Assembly: GCF_030285665.1 (NCBI RefSeq)
Contig: NZ_CP127295.1
Span: 2,108,001 to 2,172,000, forward strand
Direction of reading: 5' to 3'
DNA: 64,000 nucleotides
From: Amycolatopsis mongoliensis
Lineage (GTDB): Bacteria; Actinomycetota; Actinomycetes; Mycobacteriales; Pseudonocardiaceae
Below are positions 30,157-38,797 of this stretch, in pieces (within the stretch, counting starts at the first letter, position 1; each line of letters opens with the position of its first letter). A program made the position numbers and the translations under genes. The notes under the pieces are model-generated. The model was not told where the DNA came from. It saw only the letters and a list, made by a program, of their open reading frames with translations, and searched no databases.

Positions 30157-32043
30157 GTGCTCTCCGTCTGCGTTGCCATTGTCGTCATCGCCGTCCCGGG
30201 CCTCCTGACGGGACTCGCCGCGGGATTACGCGGCTGGGCCCTGGCCGGATTGGCCCCGTTGCTCAGCTACGCCATCGGCGGCCTGACCGGGCCGTGGACG
30301 GCGGCGGTCGGCTGGTCGTTCACGCCGGTGACCTACGCCGTTTCGACCGTCGTGTTCGCCGCGATCGCTTACGGTGTCCGGAAACTGACGGTCCGGCGTT
30401 GGGCACCCGAGCCGGAACCCGGGCTGTGGGCGCGCCGCGGGCACATCGCCGTGGGCGCGTGCCTGCTGTTCGGGGCGGCGGTGGGCTTCTACGCGACGCT
30501 GCGCGGCCTGGGCCACATCGGCGCGCTGCCGCAGGGATTCGACGCGGTCTACCACGGGAACGCCGTCCGCTACATCGCCGACACCGGCGACGGCAGCCTG
30601 TTCGGCACGGGTCACGTGAACTGGTACGGCAACGCGGCGCCGGTGTTCTACCCCAATGCCTACCACCTGCTGGCGGCGACGACGTACCGCCTGAGCGGGG
30701 CGTCGATCCCGGCCACGCTGGACGCGAACACGCTGCTGCTGCCGGGTTTGCTGGCGTTGTCGCTGGTGACCCTGGTCCGCGAGTTCCGCGGGCGCGCGGT
30801 GCTGGCGGGTGCGGTGGCGCTGACGGCGGTGGCGCCGGTGGTGGGCGTGTACGAGTCGATGGACCGCGGGCCGCTGCTGCCCTTCGCACTGGGGGTCGCG
30901 CTGACGCCGCTGGCGGCGGTGGCCCTGCGGCGGTACCTGGAGCGCGTCGCGCCGGACACGGGATTCGTGCTGCTGCTGGCGGCGGTGGGCTTGCTGTGCA
31001 TCCACTCGTCGACGTTGTTCGGCGGGATCCTGTTCGCCGGGCCGATGCTGGTGCAGCGCTGGCTTTCGGGATGGCGCCGGATCGGCCGCGACCTGCTGGC
31101 GCTGCTGCCGATCGCGGTGGCGTCACTCCTGGTGGCGTGGCTGCAGTTGTTCGGGGCACTGGGCCTGGCCACGGGCGACGTCCCGTACTACGGCTGGCCG
31201 AGCGAGTGGCGCGCGTCGACGGCGCTGGGGGCGCTGCTGGGGTTCCAGCACTACGAAGCGCATCCGCAGGTGTGGCTGTCGGTGGCGCTGTTCCTGGGGA
31301 TCGTGTTCTTCGCGCGCGCGGGAGCGTTGCGCTGGATCGGATTGACGGCGGGGGTCACGGGCCTGGCGTACATGGCGGTGGCGTCGTCGAACGCCCCGAT
31401 CGTGATGGCGTTGTCGCGCCCGTGGTGGGACGACCCGTACCGGTTCTTCTCGATGGCGGCGATCCCGCTGTGCGTGCTGGCCGCGCACGGCTTGGCCTCG
31501 ACACAGGCCTGGCTACGCGACCACCTGCCGGCGCGCGTACCGGCGGTGGCGGTCGCGGTGGTGGTGCTGCTGGGTTTCGTGGCGCTTTCGAACGGCTTGT
31601 ACTTCCGGTCGAACGGAGCCCGCGTGTACACGGGCTACCAGGCGGCGGACCCGTCGAAGCTGCGCGTGACGCCGGGCGAGCAGGCGGCGATGGAGGAGCT
31701 GGGCAAGCTGGCGGCCCCGGGCGAATGGGCGATGAACGACCGCTTCGACGGGACGGCTTGGACGTACGCGCTGTCGGGAGTCCGGACGGTGGCCGGGCAT
31801 TTCGACGAGACGCTGCTGCCGAGGGATGCTCTGCTCCTCGCCGACCGGTTTCGCGATTACCGGACCGATCCCGAGGTCCGGGCCGCGGTTCAGCGGCTGA
31901 ACATTCACTGGGTGATCCTGGGGAAGCCTTCCACCGAGCCGGGGAAGCCCTATCAGCCGGGGTTGGTCGGGTTGGCCGGCGAGCCGTTCTTGAAGGAGAC
32001 CTGGCGCAATTCGGACGCGGTGATTTATCGGTTGCTGCCGTGA
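30157..32043 (+). CDS. DUF6541-type polytopic membrane protein, copy 2
   Basis: A 628-residue paralogue of the protein at 22119-24128. Shared landmarks: LRGWALAGLAPLLSYAIGGL, NAVRYIADTGDGSLFGTG, FYPNAYHLLAATTYRLSG, ALSRPWWDDPYRFFSMAAIP, NDRFDGTAWTYALSGVRTVAGHFD, and a shared ending VQRLNIHWVILG...AVIYRLLP. About 12 membrane helices and an outside C-terminal domain are predicted. The start is GTG 30157 with TTAGTC 6 bases upstream, again looking leaderless. It is divergent from the AftB-like gene. A role in envelope glycan assembly is inferred from both copies' neighbours. Confidence 0.8.
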   Translation: MLSVCVAIVVIAVPGLLTGLAAGLRGWALAGLAPLLSYAIGGLTGPWTAAVGWSFTPVTYAVSTVVFAAIAYGVRKLTVRRWAPEPEPGLWARRGHIAVGACLLFGAAVGFYATLRGLGHIGALPQGFDAVYHGNAVRYIADTGDGSLFGTGHVNWYGNAAPVFYPNAYHLLAATTYRLSGASIPATLDANTLLLPGLLALSLVTLVREFRGRAVLAGAVALTAVAPVVGVYESMDRGPLLPFALGVALTPLAAVALRRYLERVAPDTGFVLLLAAVGLLCIHSSTLFGGILFAGPMLVQRWLSGWRRIGRDLLALLPIAVASLLVAWLQLFGALGLATGDVPYYGWPSEWRASTALGALLGFQHYEAHPQVWLSVALFLGIVFFARAGALRWIGLTAGVTGLAYMAVASSNAPIVMALSRPWWDDPYRFFSMAAIPLCVLAAHGLASTQAWLRDHLPARVPAVAVAVVVLLGFVALSNGLYFRSNGARVYTGYQAADPSKLRVTPGEQAAMEELGKLAAPGEWAMNDRFDGTAWTYALSGVRTVAGHFDETLLPRDALLLADRFRDYRTDPEVRAAVQRLNIHWVILGKPSTEPGKPYQPGLVGLAGEPFLKETWRNSDAVIYRLLP

Positions 32044-32092
32044 GCCGGTGATTCCCGGCAGGGCGGTGAGCGATACCAGCTGTGCACTAGGA

Positions 32093-32135
32093 CCCAGGTT
32101 GTCCACATGTGCGTAACGCCTGTGGACAACCTGGG
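32093..32135. terminator. Bidirectional hairpin containing two inverted DnaA-box-like sequences
   Basis: Perfect 15-base arms CCCAGGTTGTCCACA (32093-32107) and its complement (32121-32135) with a 13-base loop sit between convergent genes. Each arm contains TTGTCCACA, the preferred DnaA box of high-GC actinomycetes. A third near-match (TTGTCCACC) lies at 32151-32143 on the minus strand. Confidence 0.6.
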
Positions 32136-32201
32136 GGCAGACGGTGGACAACCCGCCCCGGTTCCGGGGCGGACCAGTGCGGAGCGCTGGAGACGGGCGG
32201 C

Positions 32202-33179
32202 TCAGGCGGGTGTGACCGCCGAGCGGGTCGAGCGCGCCGCCACCGCGGCCAGGCCCGCCGTCAGCAGGTCCGCCACCGTGAACATCACCCGGGACGCCAC
32301 CGCGAACGCCGTCGCCTGGCCGACCGTCAGGCCGCTCGCCGTCAGGACCGCGACCTGGGCCACCTCCCGGACGCCCACACCGCTCGGGAGGATGAACGCG
32401 AACGTCCCCACCGTCATCGCCACGGCCATCGCGCCCACGCACAGGACGAAGCCGCTGAAGCCGGGGGTGCCCACCGAGTTCGCCAGGAGCCACAGGTGGA
32501 TCCCCTGCAGGCACCACGCCACCGTCGAGGCGCCGAAGACCTTGCCCACCACGCGCCAGCCCAGGGGGTGGGCCAGTGGGGGACGCCGGAGGATCCGCAG
32601 CACCAGGGACGTGCCCCAGGTGAGGATCTTCGGGTGCAGCATCGCCAGGCCGACCGGGATCAGCACGAACAGCCAGAGCGCGCGGGGGCTGTGGCTGAAC
32701 ACCGCCGGCGCCGCCAGCAGCGACACCACCAGCGCCGACACCACGCCCACGCCCAGCTGGATCAGCGAGCCCGTGAAGATCCTGGCGCGCGCGAGACCCG
32801 CCTTGCGGCCCAGCTCCATCTGCAGCAGGTACGCCCAAACCGACCCCGGCACGTACTTGCCGAGCGAGCCGACCAGGCAGATCTGCGCTCCCCTGGCGTA
32901 GCCGATCGGCTTGCCCAGGTCGTCGACCATCACCTGCCAGCCCCAGGTCGACACCATGATCGCCGCGATCAGGGCCAGCAGGCTCAGCAGGGACGACTGC
33001 CACGCCACGTCGTGCAGGGTGTGCCAGAACTCGCCCCAGTTCGAGGCCAGCTGCTTCGCCGCGAAGCCGATGACCAGGAGGATCGCCAGCCATCTGACGA
33101 CGTCGAGGATCCTCGCCTTGGTGGACTTCCGCTGCTTTCCGGCAGCCGGGAGCTCCTCCGGCGTTTCCACTGTCGTCAT
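32202..33179 (-). CDS. UPF0104/LPG-synthase-transmembrane-type flippase-like protein
   Basis: A 325-residue integral membrane protein with about eight helices, matching the lysylphosphatidylglycerol synthase transmembrane domain family: GYARGAQICLVGSLGKYVPGSVWAYL near the middle and ILPSGVGVREVAQVAVL near the end. There is no catalytic synthetase domain. Members often accompany glycan loci and are suspected lipid or polyprenyl-sugar flippases. The ATG at 33179 is used. It lies 11 bases after luxC-like and is probably the last gene of the acyl/glycan operon. Confidence 0.8.
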   Translation of the reverse strand: MTTVETPEELPAAGKQRKSTKARILDVVRWLAILLVIGFAAKQLASNWGEFWHTLHDVAWQSSLLSLLALIAAIMVSTWGWQVMVDDLGKPIGYARGAQICLVGSLGKYVPGSVWAYLLQMELGRKAGLARARIFTGSLIQLGVGVVSALVVSLLAAPAVFSHSPRALWLFVLIPVGLAMLHPKILTWGTSLVLRILRRPPLAHPLGWRVVGKVFGASTVAWCLQGIHLWLLANSVGTPGFSGFVLCVGAMAVAMTVGTFAFILPSGVGVREVAQVAVLTASGLTVGQATAFAVASRVMFTVADLLTAGLAAVAARSTRSAVTPA

Positions 33180-33190
33180 CGACGGTCTCC

Positions 33191-34435
33191 TCAGGCCTGC
33201 ACCGTGACCAGGCGGCTGAATTCGGCCAGCAGATCGTAACCGTCCCACACCGCGGAGAACGTCAGGGCCGACCCGAACGGCACGATCCGGTCGACGCCGC
33301 GGCCCGCCAGCTCGTGCGCGAACGCCGTCAGCTCCTCGGTCGTGAACCCGAACTGGCTGACGGTCTGGTCCTTCCTCAGGACGATCGGCACCAGATCGGA
33401 CAAAGTGGACACTTGGGCGTTCGCGAACGTGCCCGCGCCGAGCCACTCGCGCGGCAGCACCGCCGGGTCGGTCAGCTCCAGGGTGGCCAGGCCGTTGCCG
33501 TCGAACGCGATCTCCTTGACCAGCCCGTCGACCGCCGCGCCGTACGCCGAGACGCGTTTCTGAACCGCCATCGCCGGCTCCGTGACGTGCTGCTTCGCCG
33601 CCAGCACCGAGGCCAGCAGCGTCCGGAACTCCTGGCCCGCGGCCCGGGCGCCGGCGGAGTCGCCGACCCAGAACACCGCGCGCGGGGACGAGCAGGCGGC
33701 CTGGTCGAACCAGTACGAGTCGTTGTAGAAGCCCTCGGCGGCCGCGCGACGCTCCGCTTCGGAGGCTCGCTGCCAGCCCGCCACCGACGCGACGGCGAAC
33801 GACGAGCGGTCCGGGAACGTCAGGTCACGTGCGTGCGGCGCCAGCGGGTACTTCCGCAGCGCCGCGACCGAGCCGTCGCCGCCCCAGATGACGCGCAGGT
33901 CGGCGGCCAGCGACAGGGCGCCGCTCACCTCGTCGCTGCGGTCGTAGGTCACCATGCGCTGGGTGGCCGTGATCGCCGCCGCCGTGTCCGGGTCCACTTC
34001 CGACAGTGCGGCGTTCAGCGCCTCCAGCACCGCCTCGGCGGCCCCGGCCGAGCGCGACGACACCCGCACGACGTTGTGGTTGCCCGCCAGCGCGGACAGC
34101 GCCCACGAGTAGACGAAGATCGTGTCGACGTTCGCCGGCGGCACGTGGAACACCAGCCCGCGCGGGAACCGCAGCGTACCGGCCGAAGTGTCCAGAGTGG
34201 ACAACGCCTTGGCGATTTCGCCCTTGCGCAGGAAGAACCCGAGCGACGCCAGTTCCGGGAACCGCCGCGCGGTGGCCGGCGCCAGCAGCTTGCGCGCGAA
34301 CTTCGTGACGAACTCGACGACCCGCGGGTCGCCCACGCGCAGCCGTCCGCCCGGCGGCGCGGCACGCAGCTCGTCTACCAGCGCGCCGACCTCGAGCGAG
34401 GGAGCAGCGGGAAAACGCTGAGTCAGAGAGGTCAC
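33191..34435 (-). CDS. LuxC-like acyl-thioester reductase
   Basis: A 414-residue aldehyde-dehydrogenase-fold protein of the LuxC family. The NADPH-binding core shows VFHVPPANVDTIFVYSWALS and GNHNVVRVSSR; the putative catalytic Cys248 is in WFDQAACSSPRAVFW, matching the acyl-accepting cysteine of LuxC. LuxC reduces an enzyme- or carrier-bound acyl group to an aldehyde. No luciferase luxAB genes are present, so bioluminescence is not implied. The GTG at 34435 overlaps the LuxE-like stop by 4 bases. In this locus it may make an aldehyde from an ACP-bound acid; that is inference. Confidence 0.85.
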   Translation of the reverse strand: MTSLTQRFPAAPSLEVGALVDELRAAPPGGRLRVGDPRVVEFVTKFARKLLAPATARRFPELASLGFFLRKGEIAKALSTLDTSAGTLRFPRGLVFHVPPANVDTIFVYSWALSALAGNHNVVRVSSRSAGAAEAVLEALNAALSEVDPDTAAAITATQRMVTYDRSDEVSGALSLAADLRVIWGGDGSVAALRKYPLAPHARDLTFPDRSSFAVASVAGWQRASEAERRAAAEGFYNDSYWFDQAACSSPRAVFWVGDSAGARAAGQEFRTLLASVLAAKQHVTEPAMAVQKRVSAYGAAVDGLVKEIAFDGNGLATLELTDPAVLPREWLGAGTFANAQVSTLSDLVPIVLRKDQTVSQFGFTTEELTAFAHELAGRGVDRIVPFGSALTFSAVWDGYDLLAEFSRLVTVQA

Positions 34436-35484
34436 GCCGCGGCTCCCGAGAAGGTGTCGGAGCAGCCGCGGGCCTCGGCCTTGGGCAGCCGGCCGAGCAC
34501 GGAGAAGTGCTTGCCCGGCCAGTCGCCGTCGTCGATGCCGTTGTACACACCGAGGTCTTCGGTGAGCAGGACGTGCCCGGGGTAGGACCGCGGCAGCGTC
34601 GAGACGACCTCGATCACGCCCGGCTCGCCGACCGGCTGCTCCTCCCACGTCTCCGGGTTCCGGATCACGACGTCGGCGAAATCCGGGCAGTACAGCGAGT
34701 TCCCGGACGGGCCTTCGAGGAACACCGTGCCGATCTGCTCGATCATCCCGTAGTAGTTGTGGATCCGGGTGAGCCCGGTGTCCTCCTTGAACCGCCGCCG
34801 GAACTCGGTGTTGTCGACCGCGCGGTCGATCAGCTTCTTCCAGCCGCCGCTGTGGATCAGGATCCCGTTCGACAGGTCCAGGTCGTTGTCCCGGGCGACT
34901 TCGTACAGGTACAGCCACACCATGAACGTGAAGCCGAAGATGAGGAACGGCTTGCCGCCGTACTCGGCCAGGAACTTCTTGACCGCCTCGACTTCCGGCT
35001 GGTCGTGCTCGTCGAGCACGTACGTGTGCTTGCGGCCGAAGTTCGCCATGCCCAGCACGCCCGCGCCGCGCGCGGAGAACGAGCGGCGGTTCTTGATGAT
35101 GCCGATGGTGTCGACCATCAGCATCGGCAGCCGCTCGCCGCCGAGGACCTCCTGCAGCGTCGCGCCCAGCTGCTTGGTCTGCGCGCCCGCCGCCTCCTTG
35201 TCCAGGTAGATCCGCGACGCGCCGGCGCCGGTGGTGCCGGACGACGTGAGGGTCTTGAACACCTCGCTGTCCGGGACGGACTTCAGGTCGTGCGTCTTGA
35301 ACATCCGCACCGGCAGCCACGGCAGGTCGGCGATCGAGCCGAAGGTCGCGTCCGGCGCGATTCCGAGCGACGACAGGATCCGGTCGTACCCCGCGGAATT
35401 CGCCCGGTGGTGTGCCGTCAGAGCGGCGAGCTCGGGCAGCAGCAAGGTCTCCCGGTCGGCCTGCGACCGAGTGAACACGCTCAT
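34432..35484 (-). CDS. LuxE-like acyl-protein synthetase
   Basis: A 350-residue member of the LuxE family, related to the adenylate-forming enzymes: TSSGTTGAGASRIYLD as the nucleotide loop, FTFMVWLYLYE, NYYGMIEQIGTVFLEGP, and a C-terminal EARGCSDTF whose Cys341 matches the acylated cysteine of LuxE. LuxE activates a fatty acid with ATP, carries it on this cysteine and passes it to LuxC. The ATG overlaps the stop of a 26-codon micro-gene (ATGA) and the stop overlaps the LuxC-like GTG. Substrate unknown. Confidence 0.85.
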   Translation of the reverse strand: MSVFTRSQADRETLLLPELAALTAHHRANSAGYDRILSSLGIAPDATFGSIADLPWLPVRMFKTHDLKSVPDSEVFKTLTSSGTTGAGASRIYLDKEAAGAQTKQLGATLQEVLGGERLPMLMVDTIGIIKNRRSFSARGAGVLGMANFGRKHTYVLDEHDQPEVEAVKKFLAEYGGKPFLIFGFTFMVWLYLYEVARDNDLDLSNGILIHSGGWKKLIDRAVDNTEFRRRFKEDTGLTRIHNYYGMIEQIGTVFLEGPSGNSLYCPDFADVVIRNPETWEEQPVGEPGVIEVVSTLPRSYPGHVLLTEDLGVYNGIDDGDWPGKHFSVLGRLPKAEARGCSDTFSGAAA

Positions 35485-35561
35485 GCGCCGACCTCGCTGA
35501 CGCTCAGTTCGGCCTGAGCGGCGAGCGCTGTGTTGAATGATTCACTCGCAAGCTCGCTCAT
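35481..35561 (-). CDS. 26-codon micro-gene overlapping both neighbours
   Basis: A tiny frame of 26 residues, beginning MSELASESFN and ending SEVGA. Its ATG overlaps the TGA of the acyl-AMP ligase gene (ATGA) and its TGA overlaps the ATG of the LuxE-like gene (ATGA), so both junctions have the geometry of coupled translation. It is the only way the ligase-to-LuxE gap is filled. The peptide is acidic, Ser/Glu/Ala-rich, with no Cys and no signal peptide. It may be a functional small protein or a coupling ORF. GTGAATCATTCAA within it faintly resembles the palindrome at 51570-51587. No homologue is recalled. Confidence 0.55.
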   Translation of the reverse strand: MSELASESFNTALAAQAELSVSEVGA

Positions 35562-36952
35562 ACCTTCGCCTCCAGTGACCGGTAGTCGATCTTGCCGCTG
35601 GCCAGCAGCGGCACGGTGTCGATCGGGCGGACGTCGAACCCGCTGGCGTGCAGGTGCAGCCGCTCGGCCAGCGCCCGCGACGCGTCCTTGCAGATGTCCT
35701 TGTCGACGCCCTCGGCGAACAGCACCACCTTGTCGCCGGCGGGCACCGCCGCGACCACGTCGATCCCGACCGCCGCCGCGCGCGCGGCGTGCTCGAGGTC
35801 GTCGAGGCTGACGCGGTTGCCGAACACCTTGCCGATGCGCTTGAGCCGCCCGGTGATGAACAGGTACCCCTCTTCGTCGAGGTACCCGAGGTCGCCGGTG
35901 GCGAGCACGCCGCCGTATTCGTCGCCCTTGGCCAGGCCGGACTCGTCGTCCGCGTAACCCAGCATCACATTGGGCCCACGGTAGACGACCTCACCGACGA
36001 TTTTGGGGTGCGTGGTCTCCGACCCGTCGTCGCGCCGGACCGCGAACGCCCCGCCCGGCACCGCCGGCCCGGCGGAACCGAGCTTCTCGGCCAGTCGTTC
36101 GGCGGGGACCGTCGTCATCCGCGGCCCGGCCTCGGTCTGGCCGTACATGACGTACATCCGGCCGCCGACGGCCAGCATCTTGTCGTTGAACTCGGCGATC
36201 AGCTCGTCGCGCAGCTTCCCGCCGGCCTGCGTCAGCGTGCGCAGCGTCGGGTACTTCGCGGGGTCGAACTTGAGCCGCCGCAGCATTTCGTAGTGGTACG
36301 GGACGCCCGAGAGGGACGTGACGCCGTAGGTGGTCACGGCGTCCCAGAAGCCCCGGCCGAGCACCCCGGACGGCTCGATCACGACGGTCGCGTCGCGCAC
36401 CAGGTGCGAGTTCAGCACCGACAGGCCGTAGCTGTAGTGCAGCGGCAGGCACGTCGGCGCGACCTCGTCGGCGTCGATGTGCAGCACCTGCGCGATGGCG
36501 TCGGCGTTGGCCAGGATCGCCTGCCGGGAGAGGCGGACGAGCTTCGGGTTGCCGGTGGACCCGCTGGTCGGCAGCAGCACGGCCAGGTCGGGATGTGGCT
36601 GGACGCCCTCGGCACTCGAGCGGACCCAGTCGGCGCCCCGCACGGTGTACCCGGCAGGCGCGTCTCCGGACGCCGCCAGCACCGCCGCCGGCCGGAAGCG
36701 CGAGACCAGCCCGGCCAGCACGTCGGCGTCGAGCGCCGGGTCGATCAGCGCGATCGCCCGCCCGGACTCGAACGCGCCCAGGTAGGTCAGCACGCTCGGC
36801 AGGTCGACCGACATCCGCGCGAACACGACGCCCACGGGCAGCGCGGCCAGCGCTTCCATCGAGCGGCCGACCTCGGCCGCCAGTTCCGCACCCGCCAGCG
36901 TGCGGCCCCCGGCCACGTCCACCAGCCGAGCTCCCGCACCCAGCAAAGTCAC
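35558..36952 (-). CDS. Acyl-AMP ligase (ANL superfamily)
   Basis: A 464-residue adenylate-forming enzyme: P-loop LLPTSGSTGNPKLVR (128-137 core), MYGQTEAGPRM, TGDLGYLDEEGYLFITGRLKRIGKVFGNRVS hinge region, and catalytic Lys454 in LLASGKIDYRSLE. It is compact, about 50-100 residues shorter than typical acyl-CoA synthetases, like stand-alone ligases that charge carrier proteins. The likely acceptor is the ACP encoded two genes upstream. The GTG at 36952 overlaps the SDR stop; the stop overlaps the micro-gene ATG. The acid it activates is unknown. Confidence 0.87.
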   Translation of the reverse strand: MTLLGAGARLVDVAGGRTLAGAELAAEVGRSMEALAALPVGVVFARMSVDLPSVLTYLGAFESGRAIALIDPALDADVLAGLVSRFRPAAVLAASGDAPAGYTVRGADWVRSSAEGVQPHPDLAVLLPTSGSTGNPKLVRLSRQAILANADAIAQVLHIDADEVAPTCLPLHYSYGLSVLNSHLVRDATVVIEPSGVLGRGFWDAVTTYGVTSLSGVPYHYEMLRRLKFDPAKYPTLRTLTQAGGKLRDELIAEFNDKMLAVGGRMYVMYGQTEAGPRMTTVPAERLAEKLGSAGPAVPGGAFAVRRDDGSETTHPKIVGEVVYRGPNVMLGYADDESGLAKGDEYGGVLATGDLGYLDEEGYLFITGRLKRIGKVFGNRVSLDDLEHAARAAAVGIDVVAAVPAGDKVVLFAEGVDKDICKDASRALAERLHLHASGFDVRPIDTVPLLASGKIDYRSLEAKV

Positions 36953-37680
36953 AGCACCAAGCCTCCGTCGACGCCCAGCACCTGGCCGGTGATGAAGGAC
37001 GCCTCATCACTCACCAGGAACCGGATCGCGTTCGCCACGTCTTCCGCCCGGCCGAGGCGCCCGAGCGGCGTCTTGCCGGTGTTCTCCGCCTTCGCGTCCT
37101 CACTCAGGCCGGCGGTCAGGTCGGTCTCGATCACGCCGGGCGCGACCGCGTTGACCCGGATGCCGGACCGGCCGAGCTCCTTCGCCGCCGAACGCGCGAT
37201 GTTCGCCACCGCCGCCTTCGAGGCCGCGTACACCGTCTGACCGGCGCTTCCGTACTCGCCGACGATCGACGCGAGCACCACGATCGAGCCGGTTTTCTTG
37301 CGCATCATCGCCCGCGCCGCGGCCTGGACGGTGTGCAGCGTGCCGGCGACGTTCGTGCTCAGCGTCGTGTCGACGAGCTCTTCCTTGATCATCCCGAGCA
37401 GCGCGTCCTGCATGATCCCGGCGTTGGCCACGACGATGTCGAGCTTGCCGTGCTCCTTCGCAACGCTCCTGACCAGCGAAGACACCGCTTTCGCGTCGGT
37501 GACGTCGAGGACGAGCCCGGCCGCGGCGCCGGCCGCCGAAGCAGCCTCCTTGGCCCGGGCCTCGTCGCGGCCGGTGAGCACCACCGTCGCGCCCGCCTCG
37601 GCGAGCGCGCGCACGGTGGCCAGGCCGATCCCCCGCGTCCCGCCGGTGACGAGCGCGACGCGACCCGACAGATCAGTCAT
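36949..37680 (-). CDS. FabG-like 3-oxoacyl-ACP reductase / SDR
   Basis: A 243-residue classical short-chain dehydrogenase: TGGTRGIG (12-19), NAG (86-88), catalytic Ser138, Tyr151 and Lys155 (YAASK), closing GQVLGVDGGLVL. Lying between an ACP gene and an acyl ligase gene, it most likely reduces a 3-oxoacyl group on that ACP, though a sugar substrate cannot be excluded. The ATG overlaps the ACP stop by 8 bases and the stop overlaps the ligase start by 4. Confidence 0.87.
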   Translation of the reverse strand: MTDLSGRVALVTGGTRGIGLATVRALAEAGATVVLTGRDEARAKEAASAAGAAAGLVLDVTDAKAVSSLVRSVAKEHGKLDIVVANAGIMQDALLGMIKEELVDTTLSTNVAGTLHTVQAAARAMMRKKTGSIVVLASIVGEYGSAGQTVYAASKAAVANIARSAAKELGRSGIRVNAVAPGVIETDLTAGLSEDAKAENTGKTPLGRLGRAEDVANAIRFLVSDEASFITGQVLGVDGGLVL

Positions 37681-37918
37681 TCTTCGCCTGCAGCTCGGTC
37701 ACCATGTCCACGGCGACCTTGAAGCTCGACATGTCGATCACCTGGTCGGTGTCGAACTCGACGTCGAACTCGTCCTCGATGGCCGCGACCAGCGCCATGT
37801 GACCGACCGAGTCCCACGCCTCGAGGTCGCGGTACTTCAGGTTCTCGACGTCCACGTCGGCGTCGAGGTCCAGTGCCTCGACGAAGACCTCGCGCAGCTT
37901 GGGGGCGACTTCCGACAT
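37673..37918 (-). CDS. Acyl carrier protein
   Basis: An 81-residue acidic ACP with the phosphopantetheine serine in WDSVGHM (Ser37), preceded by LKYRDLEAWDS and followed by EDEFDVEFDTDQVIDMSSF. It is distinct from a fatty-acid-synthase ACP in context, being embedded between an LpxA-like acyltransferase and a FabG-like reductase. It probably carries the acyl group shared by the ligase, reductase, acyltransferase or LuxC/LuxE pair. It follows the LpxA-like gene by 10 bases. Confidence 0.9.
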   Translation of the reverse strand: MSEVAPKLREVFVEALDLDADVDVENLKYRDLEAWDSVGHMALVAAIEDEFDVEFDTDQVIDMSSFKVAVDMVTELQAKND

Positions 37919-37928
37919 CTGGCAGCTC

Positions 37929-38648
37929 CTAGTGTTCCTCGCGCGGGCGGGCGTCCCACGCCTTGACCAAGGTAGAGAGGTCGCCGGGCAGCGTGGCGTC
38001 GGGGAGCCCCGCCTTGCCCTTCAGCCACGGCCCGAGCGCTTCGATCGTCGCTTCGTCGACGCCGCGGCGGGACAGGCCCACCACGTTGATGCCGGTGACG
38101 CGGGCCGGGTTGCCGACGGCGATGGTGAACGCGCCGACCTCGCGCCGCACCGCCGAGCCCATCCCGATCATCGCGCCGGGGCCGACCACGACCTTCTGGT
38201 GCAGGATCGCGCCCATGCCGAGGTTGGCGCCGTCCCAGATGTGGCAGTGGCCGCCGGTGACGGCGTTGGAGGCGATCGTCACGCCGTCGCCGACCAGGCA
38301 GTCGTGCGCGACGTGGGAGTTGCGCAGGAAGTAGCCGTCGCTGCCGATCGTCGTCGTCCGCCAGGTCCCCTGGTGGACACTCACGTACTCGCGGATGCGG
38401 TTGCGGCTGCCGATGACGACGCCGTGGCCGTCGTGATCCGGGTCACCCGACGGCGGGCCGTCCCAGGCCGCCGGGTGGGGGCGTCCGCGGTCCTCACCGG
38501 GCGTGCCGATCGTGACGTGCGGGCCGATCCAGTTGCCGTCGCCGATCCGGGCCGGGCCGACGACCACCGCGAACGGCCCGATCACGTTGTCGTCGCCGAG
38601 TTCGACGCCTTCACCGAGGACGGCGGTCGGGTGGATGCGGTTGGCCAC
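37929..38648 (-). CDS. LpxA-like left-handed beta-helix acyltransferase
   Basis: A 239-residue hexapeptide-repeat protein: repeats from [22 protein letters not shown] onward, [44 protein letters not shown] and a C-terminal helical tail. This matches the LpxA subfamily, which transfers acyl groups from ACP to nucleotide-linked amino sugars; the His in SHVAHDC corresponds to the catalytic histidine region. The adjacent ACP and the divergent aminotransferase support acylation of an amino sugar. It has a GTG start at 38648, divergent from the DegT gene by 149 bases. There is no LPS pathway here, so the substrate is probably a Gram-positive envelope glycan. Confidence 0.85.
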   Translation of the reverse strand: MANRIHPTAVLGEGVELGDDNVIGPFAVVVGPARIGDGNWIGPHVTIGTPGEDRGRPHPAAWDGPPSGDPDHDGHGVVIGSRNRIREYVSVHQGTWRTTTIGSDGYFLRNSHVAHDCLVGDGVTIASNAVTGGHCHIWDGANLGMGAILHQKVVVGPGAMIGMGSAVRREVGAFTIAVGNPARVTGINVVGLSRRGVDEATIEALGPWLKGKAGLPDATLPGDLSTLVKAWDARPREEH

Positions 38649-38797
38649 GGGCAGGTATCCGTTCGTCGGCGGCTGGGTACTGGGCGTGCGACCCCGGCCG
38701 GTAACGTGTGGCCCGCGTTCATGCAGGGCAGCCGGGCGCAGAACCGGCGGCTCACTGTACCGGACGCGCCGGAATCGCCTGCCGAGAGAGACTGCCC

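Noticed and set aside
32093..32151. Possible replication origin because of DnaA-box-like sites
   Set aside because: Only three boxes, no AT-rich unwinding region, and no dnaA, dnaN, parA or parB nearby; kept only as a DnaA-box-cluster finding.
33191..35320. Apparent LuxE-LuxC fusion in one frame
   Set aside because: The LuxE-like protein is encoded in another frame; the GTG at 34435 overlaps its stop, giving separate coupled genes.
33191..35484. Bioluminescence genes
   Set aside because: LuxC- and LuxE-like genes are present but no luciferase alpha/beta genes; the luciferase-fold protein at 24276-25172 is a generic F420/flavin oxidoreductase far away.
37929..38648. LpxA as evidence of lipopolysaccharide and a Gram-negative host
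   Set aside because: No other lipid A genes are present and the surroundings are actinobacterial; the LpxA fold is shared by many sugar N-acyltransferases.
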